DNA from: Anagrus nilaparvatae
Lineage: Eukaryota > Arthropoda > Insecta > Hymenoptera > Mymaridae
NCBI GenBank assembly: GCA_022575985.1
Contig: JAKSXM010000014.1
Span: forward strand, 17,918,001 to 17,982,000
Length of the DNA: 64,000 nucleotides
Direction: 5' to 3'
Part shown: positions 33,101-43,170 of the stretch, piece after piece
Layout: the number at the start of each line of letters is the position of its first letter
Numbering within the stretch: position 1 is the first letter of the stretch
Position numbers and translations under genes: made by a program
Notes under the pieces: generated by a model
The model's input: only the letters and a program-made list of their open reading frames with translations
Told to the model about the DNA's origin: nothing
The model's database searches: none

Positions 33101-33385
33101 CAGACCTGCCACACTGCAAAATAAAATGAAAATTAAATTAAAAAATTATCCATAATGGGGAAAACCGCGCTTTTAAAAAAGTTTTTATTTATGTATTAAT
33201 AATTAATTAAAAGTAATAATTTATTAATTATTCACGTAATTATTAGTTAATTAAGTGATTTGAATAAATATTTCATTTATTACCTTAATTTTATTTGATT
33301 ATCGATGAGTTTACAGTTTGCCCCTCTACTGATAATTTTTTAATTTTATTTTTATTTTCATTTTATTTTGCAGTGTGGCAGGTCT
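33101..33385. mobile_element. nested MITE, 285 bp
   Basis: The ends CAGACCTGCCACACTGCAAA and TTTGCAGTGTGGCAGGTCT are inverse, and the arms continue through about 50 bp of AT-rich sequence (ATAAAATGAAAATTAAATTA and inverse). TTA lies on both sides, compatible with a 2-3 bp target duplication. It is inserted inside the 32.1-33.7 kb element. Confidence 0.85.
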
Positions 33386-33926
33386 ATTATAAATTTCTAC
33401 TTTTGCAACTTGCAATTTTCAAGAAATACACTTAACGTATACAAACCGTTGACGCTATAATGATCATAAACATTTAAAATTTCTCCTCTATAAGAAAATT
33501 TGACGTTGACCAATTTGTGAAATAAATTTTTTTTTTTTTGACCAATTCACGAACTGGTCAAATAATTTGACCATTTCACGAACTGGTCAGTTTCATTATC
33601 TTAGCATTGCCCAGTTCACGAATTGGTCAATTCACTTGACCAGTTCGTGAATTGGTCAATTTCACAAATGGGGTGTAACGTATATATATGAAAATAATTA
33701 AAAGGGCCGTTTTGGTTTCCAAGGGCACCTTCTTAAAAATGCAACAAAAAATTTGTGAGATTGGTATTGGTGTATGAATCGCTTCTATTTAAATCATTAG
33801 GAATATTTTGATGTAGCCAGAGAAAAGTACTGTTTGTCCTGGTTATAGATTAATTCTAGATAAATTTTTTATTCGGTCTATTTCTTAAATATTAATTACA
33901 AATCAAAGAAAATGAATTTTCTTGTC

Positions 33927-35160
33927 ACCGGCGAGAAAGCACGTATTTCCCGGACACGGCACGATTAAAAAATACGCGCTTTCTAGCACTAACGAAGAAA
34001 AATTATGTTTTGTCCTCGGCCGTAAAAAAAATGTCCCAAATCGCAGTTTGACATCCTCGGCTTCTTCCCGGATTGCAATTTACGTGCAATCTGTAACATT
34101 CTTTATTTTTGCGACCTAGGATAAAAATATATTATTCTTAAAACTAGAACTTCTATGAAAAAAAATTAGGTATTAGGTCTAAAAAGAAAATTAATAACAG
34201 TATTTGTTTATATTTCCCTGAGAAATAATGAATTCCTTAAGAAATAATTAGATGACATCCAAAAAGAAAAACAGTTTTTTTTTAATTTTTTGATTCAAAA
34301 AATTTTGAGACAAACATTTTCCTAAATTTAGGTAACAGTCAACAGATCTAAAAAATCCAGTAATAACGAATTCCCTGAAACTAGGACTTCCTTGGGAAAA
34401 AATTTGGTATTACCTCCAAAATAAATAATGACATTTTTACAAAAATTTTACAAATCTAGGTAACAAATCCGAGAAATTGAGCAAAAACTATTTTTCTAAA
34501 ACTAGTAATTTATATTTAAATTAATTTCAATAATAAATAAAATGTATAGTGACATAATTTTTTATTTTTAATTAGTGAAGAATGTAATAATATAATTATA
34601 ATTATTTTAATTTATCGATGGAATTCCCCTAATACGTATTTTGGACTTTTTATTTTATCTTATATGGGAAAAAATTCCCGCATTGGGCCTTTAAATTTGA
34701 AGTTTAAGAATCTATCTGCAATAATTACAACTCTAAAAAGCCTAATGAATTCATTTATTCCACGAAAAAGTTATTGAATTACTATTGATTTAACAAATAA
34801 AAATTTATAAAATATTTTAAATTTTTAACAAAATAATTCTGAATGGTGAAATTATAATTCTTACAAACCAAAAGTTCAAGGGAAGTAATGCATTGTACTT
34901 TTATAGAATGAAGCCCTATCGTATACGAAGAAAATTTCCAGTTCTTGTAGACGAGTTGGAAAAATATAAATTTTGGGAATGATCCAATATTTATATCCAT
35001 TTTTAAATAGGTCAAATATTTAACCAAGCATTTATAAATACACACCAATCATAATAAACATACAAGCTGTATCAAAAATATCATAAAGCTTATTCTACCC
35101 TTTTTTAACGGCAGCTAGTTTAAAGCGAAGTCGTACTTAGGCCGTAGAAAATTCCAGTAT
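33927..35160. other. intergenic with a small GC-rich hairpin and a diverged tandem duplication
   Basis: 33930-34120 is GC-richer and includes inverse segments GAGAAAGCACGTATTT and AAATACGCGCTTTCT, plus a CATTCTTTATTTTTGCGACC end that recalls the island at 18187-18400. Near 34137 and 34376 two similar stretches (AACTAGAACTTC / AACTAGGACTTC, then GGTATTA) suggest an old ~240-bp duplication. No gene seen. Confidence 0.55.
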
Positions 35161-36397
35161 TTGTATATATGTTACCGTTAGAGTCCGCTCTCCCGATAAT
35201 GTTAACATTAACCAGTTAAAGTTAACTTTAGCGAAGCGTTTTGGTTAAAGCCCACGAAAACGATTAAAATGAATAAAAATATAACATTAGCGGCTTCATA
35301 TTCGTTAAAGTTAAGTTTAACCAAGCCGTGTTAGTTAAAGTCCATGAAGGGAATAAAACAAAAAATTTTACTATAGTAAATGCAGCTGCTATAAATTATA
35401 CCTTCAAATAAAAAATGCTGAACAGATTTAATTTTTTTAAATAAAATACGTATAATACATGGTTAGATTCAATACCAACTTTAAATTTTTTATGGGTTTA
35501 AAACGTAATTAAGTCCATCCTCGCCCCCCCCCCCCCGGCTAACCTAACCTAACCTAACCCTAGGGGTGCCTTATAACGAGGATGGTTATAAAAAACATAA
35601 AAATTGGCGCATGGGGCCTTCGGCCCCCCTTGTCCTTAGTACAACAGTACATACTATTAAAAATTAAATCAAATTTCAAATTTTGGGAGTTGACCCATTT
35701 TTTTTTTTATTACATGAAACAAATTTTAGGAATGTATTGCGTAATAGTAATAATAATAATGTGTGTTTTTTTTAGAATTTTTTTTAAAACTAGTTTTACA
35801 TATTTTATAAACTAAGTGAAAAAAAAATTTTATTACTTTCAAAGAAATAAGGAAAGTATAATAAATGTAAATGCAAATCAAAAGGTGTTCTGTGCAATTC
35901 TAAATGCCATCAAAGTTTACCATGTTTCAATAAATAATATTAAAGTAATTAAAAAATATAATAAAAATATTTATTTTTGATTTTTTTTTTTTGAAAAAAA
36001 ATTTTATGAAAGTTAAAAATTTAATAATAAATTTGAATTGTTATAATAAAATAAAACAATTTAATTTTAAAAAAACATTGAGATTTGCGTGATATTTAAT
36101 ATTCAAATAAAAATTATTTAAAAAAATATATCTGTTCAGTATTTTTTATTTGAAGCTATATAGCTCAAGGTCGGAGCATTTACTATAATAAGTTTTTTGT
36201 GTTTTATTCTCTACATGGACTTTAACTAACAGGGTTTGGTTAAAGTTAACTTTAACGAATATGAAGCCGCTAATGTTATATTTTTATTCATTTTAATCGT
36301 TTTCGTGGGCTTTAACCAAAACGCTTCGCTAAAGTTAACTTTAACTGGTTAATGTTAACATTATCGGGAGAGCGGACTTTAACGGCAACATATACAA
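35161..36397. mobile_element. 1.24-kb fold-back element with ~285-bp arms and a CCTAA tract
   Basis: The left arm (35161-35449) and right arm (about 36107-36397) are inverse: CCGCTCTCCCGATAATGTTA/TAACATTATCGGGAGAGCGG, GAAGCGTTTTGGTTAAAGCC/GGCTTTAACCAAAACGCTTC, and AATAAAAAATGCTGAACAGA/TCTGTTCAGTATTTTTTATT. TTAAAGTTAACTTTA-type palindromes recur in each arm. The interior has no transposase ORF and contains a 13-C run and four CCTAA copies bracketed by CCATCCTCG/CGAGGATGG. Confidence 0.85.
35515..35585. repeat. poly-C plus (CCTAA)4 insect-telomere-type tract within a short inverted repeat
   Basis: CCATCCTCG (35515-35523) and CGAGGATGG (35577-35585) flank C13 (35524-35536) and CTAAC repeated four times (35539-35558). 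TTAGG/CCTAA is the canonical insect telomere pentamer, here interstitial. Confidence 0.85.
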
Positions 36398-36529
36398 GGT
36401 TTTGGATTCTATTAAATAGATTGCTATCAATTTTGGAATTATCCTTACCATACTGATGTATTCATACTATACTGTTTTAATTTAGTTAACGCCCATTCGA
36501 CATTTCTTGGACAAATAAATTTTTCGACA

Positions 36530-37880
36530 TGAAAAATAGTATATTTTGGTTAACACCTCAACTAACAGGTTTTTTGGGTCGATCTTTCCATTTACGAAGT
36601 TTTTAAATAAATTTACAACAACCCCCAGGTAAATAAGCCCCTAAAGTAGGAGAAATTGTAAATAATTTTTCAAAAAATTTGAAATTATAGTCAAGGCGCA
36701 AGCAATGTTAAATGCATCAAAAAATTTTATCAGCACGAGAATGGATTCACCTCAGTTAAACGTATGTATTTTTGGTCACTGAAACCGATTTTGAAGCTTT
36801 CATCCATTTTCGGATGGCCAGTTTTGAGTAGTGGACGCTTTATCATAAAAAATTGGCAAAAAATTATCAAGATAGGTAAAATCTTGAAATCAATTGCTAA
36901 CTAAGCCTATTTTTGGTACCCCAATTAGGTTTTCGGGGTCGATGATCACGATTTTGAAGACAGATTTTTAAAAATCAAAATGGCGTATTTCTAACCTCAG
37001 AAACGGCGATTTTTGCTGTTCTAAGAATTTTTATGTTGTCTAGTAAGTTTTTTGGACCAATTCTGACGATTCTGAAGTCATATTTTTAATTCTGATATTT
37101 AAAAATCTGACCTCAGGATCGTAATCACCGATCCCAAAAACTTATAATGCAAAACGTTAAAATCCTTAAAATAGCATTTATTGCCGATTATGAGGTTATG
37201 AATCCGATATTTTTAGCTCACTATTTTGATACTTAATAATATATGACCTCAGAATCGTAAAAACTGGTCCGAAAAACTTACTAGATAACGTAAAAATGCT
37301 TAAAGTAGCAAAAATCTGAGGTTAGAAATGCGCCATTTTCAGTCTGCCATTTTGATTTTTAAAAATCTGTCTTCAAAATCGTGATCAATGAGCCCGAAAA
37401 CCTAATTGGGGTTACCAAAAATAGGCTCAATTAGCAATTGTTTTCAAGAATTTACCTATCTTGCCCATTTTCTATGATATAGCGTTCAATACTCAAAACT
37501 GGCCATCTGAAAATGGATTAAACTTTAAAAAATCGATTTCAGTGACCAAAAATACATTTTTTTTAACAAAAATTCACTGAGGTGTATCCATTCTAATGCT
37601 GATAAAGTTTTTTGATGCATTTAACATTGCTGACTCCTTGACTAAATATTATTCACCCTACTGCAAGGGTTGATATTTCATTTTCTTGGATTTTTTTGCT
37701 CAAAAAGTACTTCACTAAAGGAAAAGCCAACCCATAATACTTTTTAGATAGGGTACTTATCTTGAAATATTAAGTTAATTTACCTGGGGGTTGTAAGTAA
37801 AAATGGACTTCGGAAATGGCAAGATCAATCCAAAAATCCTACTAGGTTAAACTTTTTCCCCAAAATATACTGTTTTAATG
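36530..37880. mobile_element. 1.35-kb near-complete palindrome (long hairpin element)
   Basis: The outer ends (AGTATATTTTGG near 36539; CCAAAATATACTG near 37860) and nearly all inner blocks are inverse: CAACCCCCAGGTAAAT/ATTTACCTGGGGGTTG-like, AATGTTAAATGCATCAAAAA/TTTTTGATGCATTTAACATT, GGATGGCCAGTTTTGAGTA inverse to TACTCAAAACTGGCCATCTG, and CTGACCTCAGGATCGTAA inverse to a CGATTCTGAGGTCA-like block. The centre is near 37170. No ORF. Transcription would give a ~600-bp dsRNA stem. Confidence 0.85.
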
Positions 37881-39218
37881 TATCTACAAATTTCACCTCC
37901 ACAACCCCAATAGATGGTGTGCAGAGTCAAGGCCCCCTGCGATTTTGCCCACCCAGGTTTTTGGCCCCCTAGAATTTTGGATACCCGTTATTTGAACATT
38001 ATGGAAATTTATTAACTTAATTAGGGAAAAACAAGGAACAAACGAAGCTACAATTGAGCAATTTGGTATACTGAAGAAACGCCGAGAAGGAAAAAGTACC
38101 GAGATTTTGCTGGTAAATTAAAGCGTTTAATAGAAAATTATAAGAAAAAGAAGGTGTTAAAATATTTGGAAAGGTTAGCAAGTAATATAAAAATATAGAT
38201 TTAAATATAAATTTTAATTTATTGAAATATTATTTATTAATGAAAAATGTTTTATTGTATATTATTTTAATTTATTTACTATAATTAGTAGTTTCAATTT
38301 TTAAATTATATTAAAATATTTTTGATATTTTTAATTAATTAAATCAAAACATATTTATTTTAATTTATTTATTGATCCTTCTTTTTACAACTTGTTTTTG
38401 TATAATAATTAGACGACTAGTTTCAGGAATAAATTCCCATCATCATCTCTGTATTATAATTAAACTAAATTTATTTAAAACATTTGAATATGATATTGTA
38501 ACTTTAGATTATATTTTTTTAAATTAGTGCTAGTTTACTCATTTTTTTGTAAAATATAAATTTAATTTTAAATAAATATCTAAATTTTATAATTTAAATG
38601 TTTTGAATATTCTTGTGTTGAAATGCATGGAAATTAAATAAAAAACAGTAATCCACTTACCCCTTAATGGGAACTCCCAAGATTAGGGGAATCCAATAAA
38701 GAGGGTAGACGTATAAAATATATTCATGATTGATTTTTTCAACGAGTTTTTCAAATTTTGTGAAATTTCAGTAATCAAAGTAGCAAATGTATTTTTAAAA
38801 TTATTAAGATGTCATCCTATTTTAGGGGCTGGTATAGTTTTTCATATCGAAAAATTCATTTGCACAAGAAATATCGATTGGGCGTAAACAGATTAATTGT
38901 CTTGTTCTGAAAAAAAATTTAAGATTTTTATTTTTAATGTTCAGCTTCGTTCGTGGTATAGAACCATGTGGGCGTGGTTTCGTTGCATTCGTTTATTATG
39001 AAAACTGTTAAGGAATTTTGTCCATGTAAAAAATATTATAAAACCGATCTAATAATAAAATAATTGAATAAATTGATAATTATTTAAATGAAAAATAGAT
39101 AATAAAATTGTTCAAACTTTATTTTATTAAAAGACTGATAAAATAAATTTATATTTGAAATTTATTTATTTAGAATTAAAATTATAATATCAGTATTATT
39201 ATCAGTACCAAAATTTAA
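37881..39218. other. intergenic; one short coding-like ORF
   Basis: Mostly AT-rich. 37920-37990 has unusual CCCCCTGCG/CCCCCTAG strings. A 46-codon open stretch at 38058-38198 is Lys/Arg-rich and protein-like (see findings). No gene model could be built. Confidence 0.5.
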
Positions 39219-39219
39219 G

Positions 39220-39229
39220 TATATAAAGA
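39220..39229 (+). promoter_or_regulatory. candidate TATA box of the secreted-protein gene
   Basis: TATATAAAGA stands about 80 bp before the ATG at 39306, in a position that would place transcription start near 39250. The AT-rich background weakens the call. Confidence 0.4.
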
Positions 39230-39305
39230 TTACATTTAAAAAAAAACTTTTACTTCTTCCAATGAAACACTAGTTAGAATTTGTTGTATTTAATTTATTA
39301 AAAAA

Positions 39306-39359
39306 ATGGATCTGAAAACTTTAGTATTTTTGTTTTTTGTCTGCTACTTAAATTTTTTG
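39306..39359 (+). CDS. secreted-protein gene, exon 1 (signal peptide)
   Basis: Eighteen codons, MDLK followed by a run of Leu/Phe/Val. The donor TTG/gtacgt starts at 39360. Confidence 0.72.
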
Positions 39360-40933
39360 GTACGTACAAATTATTTTAAATAGTATTTTTAAAAATATAA
39401 GTCACCTCGAGGTCGCCAAACAGAAATGGATATTTAAAAAGTTCAGGCAGGACTTAATCTACCCCCAAATATTTTTGGCCAGTACCTATCCTGGGTTTTG
39501 CAGGAGCTTTTTAAAAATCCATTTCTATTTTGGCACATTATGTCATTAAGTCATTTTTTTTTTTTTTTTGAATCTTTGAAATGGTAATTTCTTTCTCTTT
39601 ACTAGCGGGAAATAATAACTAATATATTCCAATTTTGAGAGGCCGTCAATATTGCCCTTTGTAAAGAAAAAAATATTCATAACATCGACTAGAAATATTT
39701 ATTTCTACCAAATGCGATTTTAGGAACTCGGTTCTACGTGCCTTGTACCTTTGAACCTACATATTTGGCAAAATAAACATTAAAAAATTTTTTTTTGTTT
39801 TTCGAAATATTTTTATTTCTGGTTTTTAGATGGTGGAAAGTAATGGAATTAGCAATATATACATTCAGAAAAGGATCATTGATAATGATTTGCAGGAGAA
39901 AAAAAAATTCTTTGTGATATGGGAAAGTTTCAAGAAGATACATGTGGATGTAGCGTTAGCTATGCAAACTGAAGTCCGAAATAATTTTACAGAGCTAGCC
40001 AAACATGTGAGTGTTAATATTATCTTTTGACTTAAATGATTAAAAGTAATTTAAATTTCAACATTATTTATTTAAAGAGTTAAATTATAATAGTATTGTT
40101 AATTAGCAGATAAAATAACTTGGAGCGCGTAAAATTTTGTTACCAATATGATAATAATCCTGAGAACCTGGTACAGTAGCAGTATTTGTCCATAGTAATT
40201 TTGATATTTAATCATCTAAATGCAGATTGGTGATTAAAATTTTAGGGGTAAAATTTAATGGGTTAAATAAATGTAACTTTCAAAATGCTAAATTTTCCTT
40301 TAATTTTATAACTAAAATGATTTTCGAGTAATTTTACATTAATTTTTTTAATTTTATTTATATAATTAATTATTTTTAGACAAACAGTATCTATAAGGAT
40401 TTGAAAGAGCAGGCAGTATCATATGGATTAGATATTTCCCCTTGTGAATTTTTAGAAGTTATGTTAAATGAAAGAATTCAAAATGCTAGTGATAAAGTAC
40501 AATATCCATTTACAAATCAAGAAACTCCTATTATTAAGGAAATCGATGAATTAAGTAATAAATTTAAAATAACACAAGAAAATTTTGATAAATGTGTGAC
40601 CCAAATCGATTCAGCAAGTGAAGCTGCTGTCTATAAATGTTTACATGAAGTAAGTAAATGTAAATAACTATTTTTGAAATAAAAATTTTGTTACAACTTT
40701 TATTTCATATATTTTAGATAGGATTAGAAATCAGCAAAATAAATGAAACTTTACCTTTCGTATATATAAAGAATTTACATGATATGGGAGAATCAGGAAG
40801 GCAAAATGAAGTAACTGAGTGGAAAAATAAGGAAAAAAATTTATGGGTATCATTTTTGTTCCCAGAATTAAAAATAAGGTATGAAGATGAAGCTGAAAAT
40901 ATAAGTAATTGCTACCGATTTATAATGAAATAA
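39306..40933 (+). CDS. probable secreted four-cysteine protein, 238 residues, four exons
   Basis: Coding exons are 39306-39359, 39830-40006, 40380-40649 and 40718-40933, all phase 0 with GT/AG ends (gtacgt, gtgagt, gtaagt donors; TTTTTAG/TTTTAG acceptors). The protein starts with a hydrophobic signal peptide (LKTLVFLFFVCYLNFL, cleavage probably near MVES/NG), giving about 215 mature residues. The mature part is charged and predicted mainly helical, with Cys in SPCEF, DKCVTQ, YKCLHE and SNCYRF. The even number suits two disulfides. I do not recognise it. Secreted helical insect families of this size (for example DUF725/TsetseEP-like proteins, or parasitoid venom or larval secretions) are possible relatives only. 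A TATA box (39220) and AATAAA (41076) frame the gene. Intron 1 contains a PLE fragment. Confidence 0.75.
39587..39781 (+). mobile_element. Penelope-like element 5' fragment in intron 1
   Basis: About 195 bp aligns with 3822-4016 (TTACTAGCGGG start, TTGCCCTTTGTAAAGAAAAA, TTTGGCAAAATAAACATT end). It stops abruptly 48 bp before the exon 2 acceptor. Confidence 0.8.
39830..40006 (+). CDS. secreted-protein gene, exon 2
   Basis: 59 codons starting MVESNGISN after TTTTTAG and ending LAKH before gtgagt. It contains the probable signal-peptide cleavage region and an amphipathic segment (WESFKKIHVDVALAMQTEV). Confidence 0.75.
40380..40649 (+). CDS. secreted-protein gene, exon 3
   Basis: 90 codons, from TNSIYKDLKEQAVSYG to KCLHE. 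It carries three of the four mature cysteines. Donor gtaagt at 40650. Confidence 0.78.
40718..40933 (+). CDS. secreted-protein gene, exon 4
   Basis: 72 codons including TAA. It starts IGLEISKINETLPFVYIKN and ends SNCYRFIMK. Last cysteine; candidate poly(A) signal AATAAA at 41076-41081. Confidence 0.75.
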   Translation: MGLEISKINETLPFVYIKNLHDMGESGRQNEVTEWKNKEKNLWVSFLFPELKIRYEDEAENISNCYRFIMK

Positions 40934-41114
40934 AATGAATATTTTTGATTCAATTGACTTTTTACTATTCTAAAATTTTATAAACATTTTTTCAAGGGCC
41001 GACCTATAAAAGTCATTAATTGATAAAAAATTTTTAATTAAATTGAATTAGCTATATTTTTTTACTGTATATTTTAATAAATTTATTACATTATTCTTTC
41101 GAGTTTTACATTAA

Positions 41115-41290
41115 ATTATCACCTTACTAGATGATAAGATTCTAAACCCAAACTATTTGATTTCCAAAATGCGTATATGCGTAAAATCGATATTATTCTA
41201 AGTCTCTAAGCCCAGATTTTTCAAAGTCCCTAAATTGAAATTATTCTAAGTCTCATTTGGCCCCCCCCCCTTAAATCGGACACATTTGAC
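41115..41290 (+). repeat. dispersed direct repeat, copy 1
   Basis: ATTATCACCTTA..TAGATG, TAAGATTCTAAA, then TATTATTCTAAGTC and AATTGAAAT..TTC.AAGTC and a C-rich end including C10 (41261-41270). The same order recurs at 41991-42110. Confidence 0.7.
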
Positions 41291-41990
41291 CCCCACTCCT
41301 TAATTTTCAAATTCTGATGTACCCCTCCCTATAAACATGTACCAATATCTGTTCCACTATTCGTGGCTAAATTTTCAATAAATTAAGTAGCAGATCCAAC
41401 AAATCAAATAAAAACTATACTTCCTGATATTAGGGATTAAAAAAAAAATTTTTAATTAAAAAAAAAATTTTTTATTTGAATGTGATTTTCCTATCTTAGA
41501 ACTAATTTTTTTACTAATTTAGTCGTTTGGAATGATTTCCCGATGAAAAAAAGCCATTTTGTTAAGGGGGGGGGGGGAATAGAGCTGATATCAGTACTTT
41601 CATAAAAAATTGAGTTATTGCACCCAAATTAAAAAAAAAAAATAAGTTTGATATTTTTGATAAAATTTTGAAAAAAAAAATTAGGTGTTAATATCATAAT
41701 AGTTGTGAAATATCAAATAAAATAAATATTTTGTTAATTATTCTGGAGTAAAATATATTTAGTGTAGACCATCCTGGTGTAGACTAAACACCGAGCATGT
41801 ACCAGGATAATAAGTTCCCGTGTAACTTTTCTAAGAAAATGGCGGAAAATACTAATTGTAAAAAAACTTATAACCGATTTGTGTAAACTCGACCAAAATG
41901 CATGGAACATGTTTACTAAAGATGCGGACCAGATATAACGCATAATGTTACGCAATATTACAAGACAATTTGCTATTTTTGTAATATGTA
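41291..41990. other. intergenic between direct repeats; G12 run
   Basis: It includes a 12-G homopolymer (41566-41577). A 73-codon - strand reading at 41734-41955 has no recognisable domain and no splice context, so it is not called a gene. Confidence 0.5.
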
Positions 41991-42110
41991 ATTATCACCT
42001 TTAATAGATGTTAAGATTCTAAATTATTCTGATTTCCAAAACCCGTATTATTCTAAGTCCCGAAATTGAAATAATTCCAAGTCCCAAGTGCCCCCTCCCC
42101 TTAAGTATAA
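41991..42110 (+). repeat. dispersed direct repeat, copy 2
   Basis: Partner of 41115-41290, shorter, ending CAAGTGCCCCCTCCCCTTAA. The two copies could be the ends of one inserted unit of about 1 kb. Confidence 0.65.
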
Positions 42111-42284
42111 GTAATTAAAAAAAAAGTTTTAAAAAATAAAAGTTTTTTTTTAAATATTCTAACAATAATCAATTTATATAGGTTATCTATTTTGATAAAA
42201 GAAAAATTTTAATTACTCTTTGAATTTTATTTATTTATAATAATACAAAATGGTTTACTACAAGTACAAGTTATTTAGAACTTA

Positions 42285-42961
42285 TTACTTTGATAATTCG
42301 TTAAAAGTTTCTGGTCCTGAATCTTCATTTTCTATTTTTATTGGATAATCATATTCTATTTCTTGCTCAGCTTCATTAACAAATTCAGGTGCTGAATCAT
42401 AATTTTCTTCTACAGCTAATTGCTTGCTTGTGCTTGGTACATTAGCATGAGTTTCTAAATGTTGTTTCAAATCATTTTTCAAAGCAAACGATTTTTGACA
42501 AAATTCACAATTCAAAGTTTTTTCACCAGGTTTTTCTACAGTATGTGTTTTTTTATGTCTTGAAAGTTGAGATTTTTGTGTATAAACGTTTCCACATTCA
42601 TCACACTTGTAAGGTTTTTCTCCCGTATGTGTTCTTTTATGTTTCGTAAGATCGGAATTTTGTGGAAAAGCTTTTCCACATTCATCACACTTGTAAGGTT
42701 TTTCTCCAGTATGTGTTTTTTTATGTGCATTAAGACTAGATTTTATTCTATAAGCTTTTTCACATTCATCACATTTAAAACGTTTATTATGAACTTTTTT
42801 ATGGATTTTTAGTTTTCTAGAAGTATCAAAAACTAGATCGCAATTTTCGCACGTATGCTGAGAATCAGCACTCCTTTCAGGATTTAATTGCTTGAAAATA
42901 ACGGAAGAATATAATTAATATCATAAACAAAAATAAATAAATACAAAAATTTTACTTGCAT
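42285..42961 (-). CDS. C2H2 zinc-finger protein, five fingers, about 203 residues
   Basis: The main exon 42890-42285 reads without stops from an acceptor (TTATTTTCAAG on the - strand) to TAA. Five classical C-x2-C-x12-H-x3-H fingers follow one another: TCENCDLVF...HKKVH, FKCDECEKAY...HKKTH, YKCDECGKAF...HKRTH, YKCDECGNVY...HKKTH, LNCEFCQKSF...HLETH, with TGEKPY linkers between fingers 2-3 and 3-4. The C-terminal ~50 residues are acidic (EENYDSAPEF; EIEYDYPIKIENEDSG). No ATG precedes finger 1 in this exon. An upstream ATG-CAA (42961-42956) followed by gtaaaa gives an in-phase 65-bp intron, so the first exon would add only Met-Gln. Probably a DNA-binding transcription factor; targets unknown. 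TTTATT (AATAAA on -) at 42228 is a likely poly(A) signal. Confidence 0.8.
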
Positions 42962-43170
42962 GGCACCCGGGTTTTCTTCCGTTAAATTATTGGATTAAGC
43001 ATAATTGGTAATACAAATAATTAAAATAAATAAAATTATTTTCATGTTATAAATTTTTTTAAAAAGACTTGTTTTCGTCAAAAACTAAAAACATATATAA
43101 TAGTTTATTGTTCTTTTATTATAGAAGCTAAAATAATAATAATAAAATAATAATAATTTAGTAATGAATA
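42962..43170. other. presumed promoter/5' UTR of the zinc-finger gene
   Basis: AT-rich, with ATAATAATAAAATAATAAT simple sequence near 43130-43160. No clear core promoter element. Confidence 0.4.

Larger units (their letters stand above)
32129..33676. mobile_element. inner inverted-repeat element with GACCAATTCGTGAA modules
   Basis: The ends GTTACACCCCATTTGTGAAA and TTTCACAAATGGGGTGTAAC are inverse, with arms of about 160 bp. Each arm consists of repeated, themselves palindromic, modules of the form TTGACCARTTCGTGAAYTGGTCAA (four or five per arm). The interior includes a (GT)n tract, a copy of the dispersed repeat also present at 18.7 kb, and a smaller nested MITE (33101-33385). No transposase ORF. 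Confidence 0.8.
31937..33926. mobile_element. outer fold-back element, split by a second inverted-repeat element
   Basis: The outer arms are about 31937-32075 and 33785-33926. They share, in inverse, AAAAAATTTATCTAGAATTA, then ATCTATAAC, AGTACTTTTCTCTGGCTACA and ATTCCTAATGATTTA. Removing the inner element at 32129-33676 would leave a typical MITE of a few hundred bases. Divergence of the arms suggests an old insertion. Confidence 0.75.

Noticed and set aside
41734..41955. 73-codon - strand ORF
   Set aside because: No recognisable domain, no splice context, and located in repeat-rich intergenic DNA.
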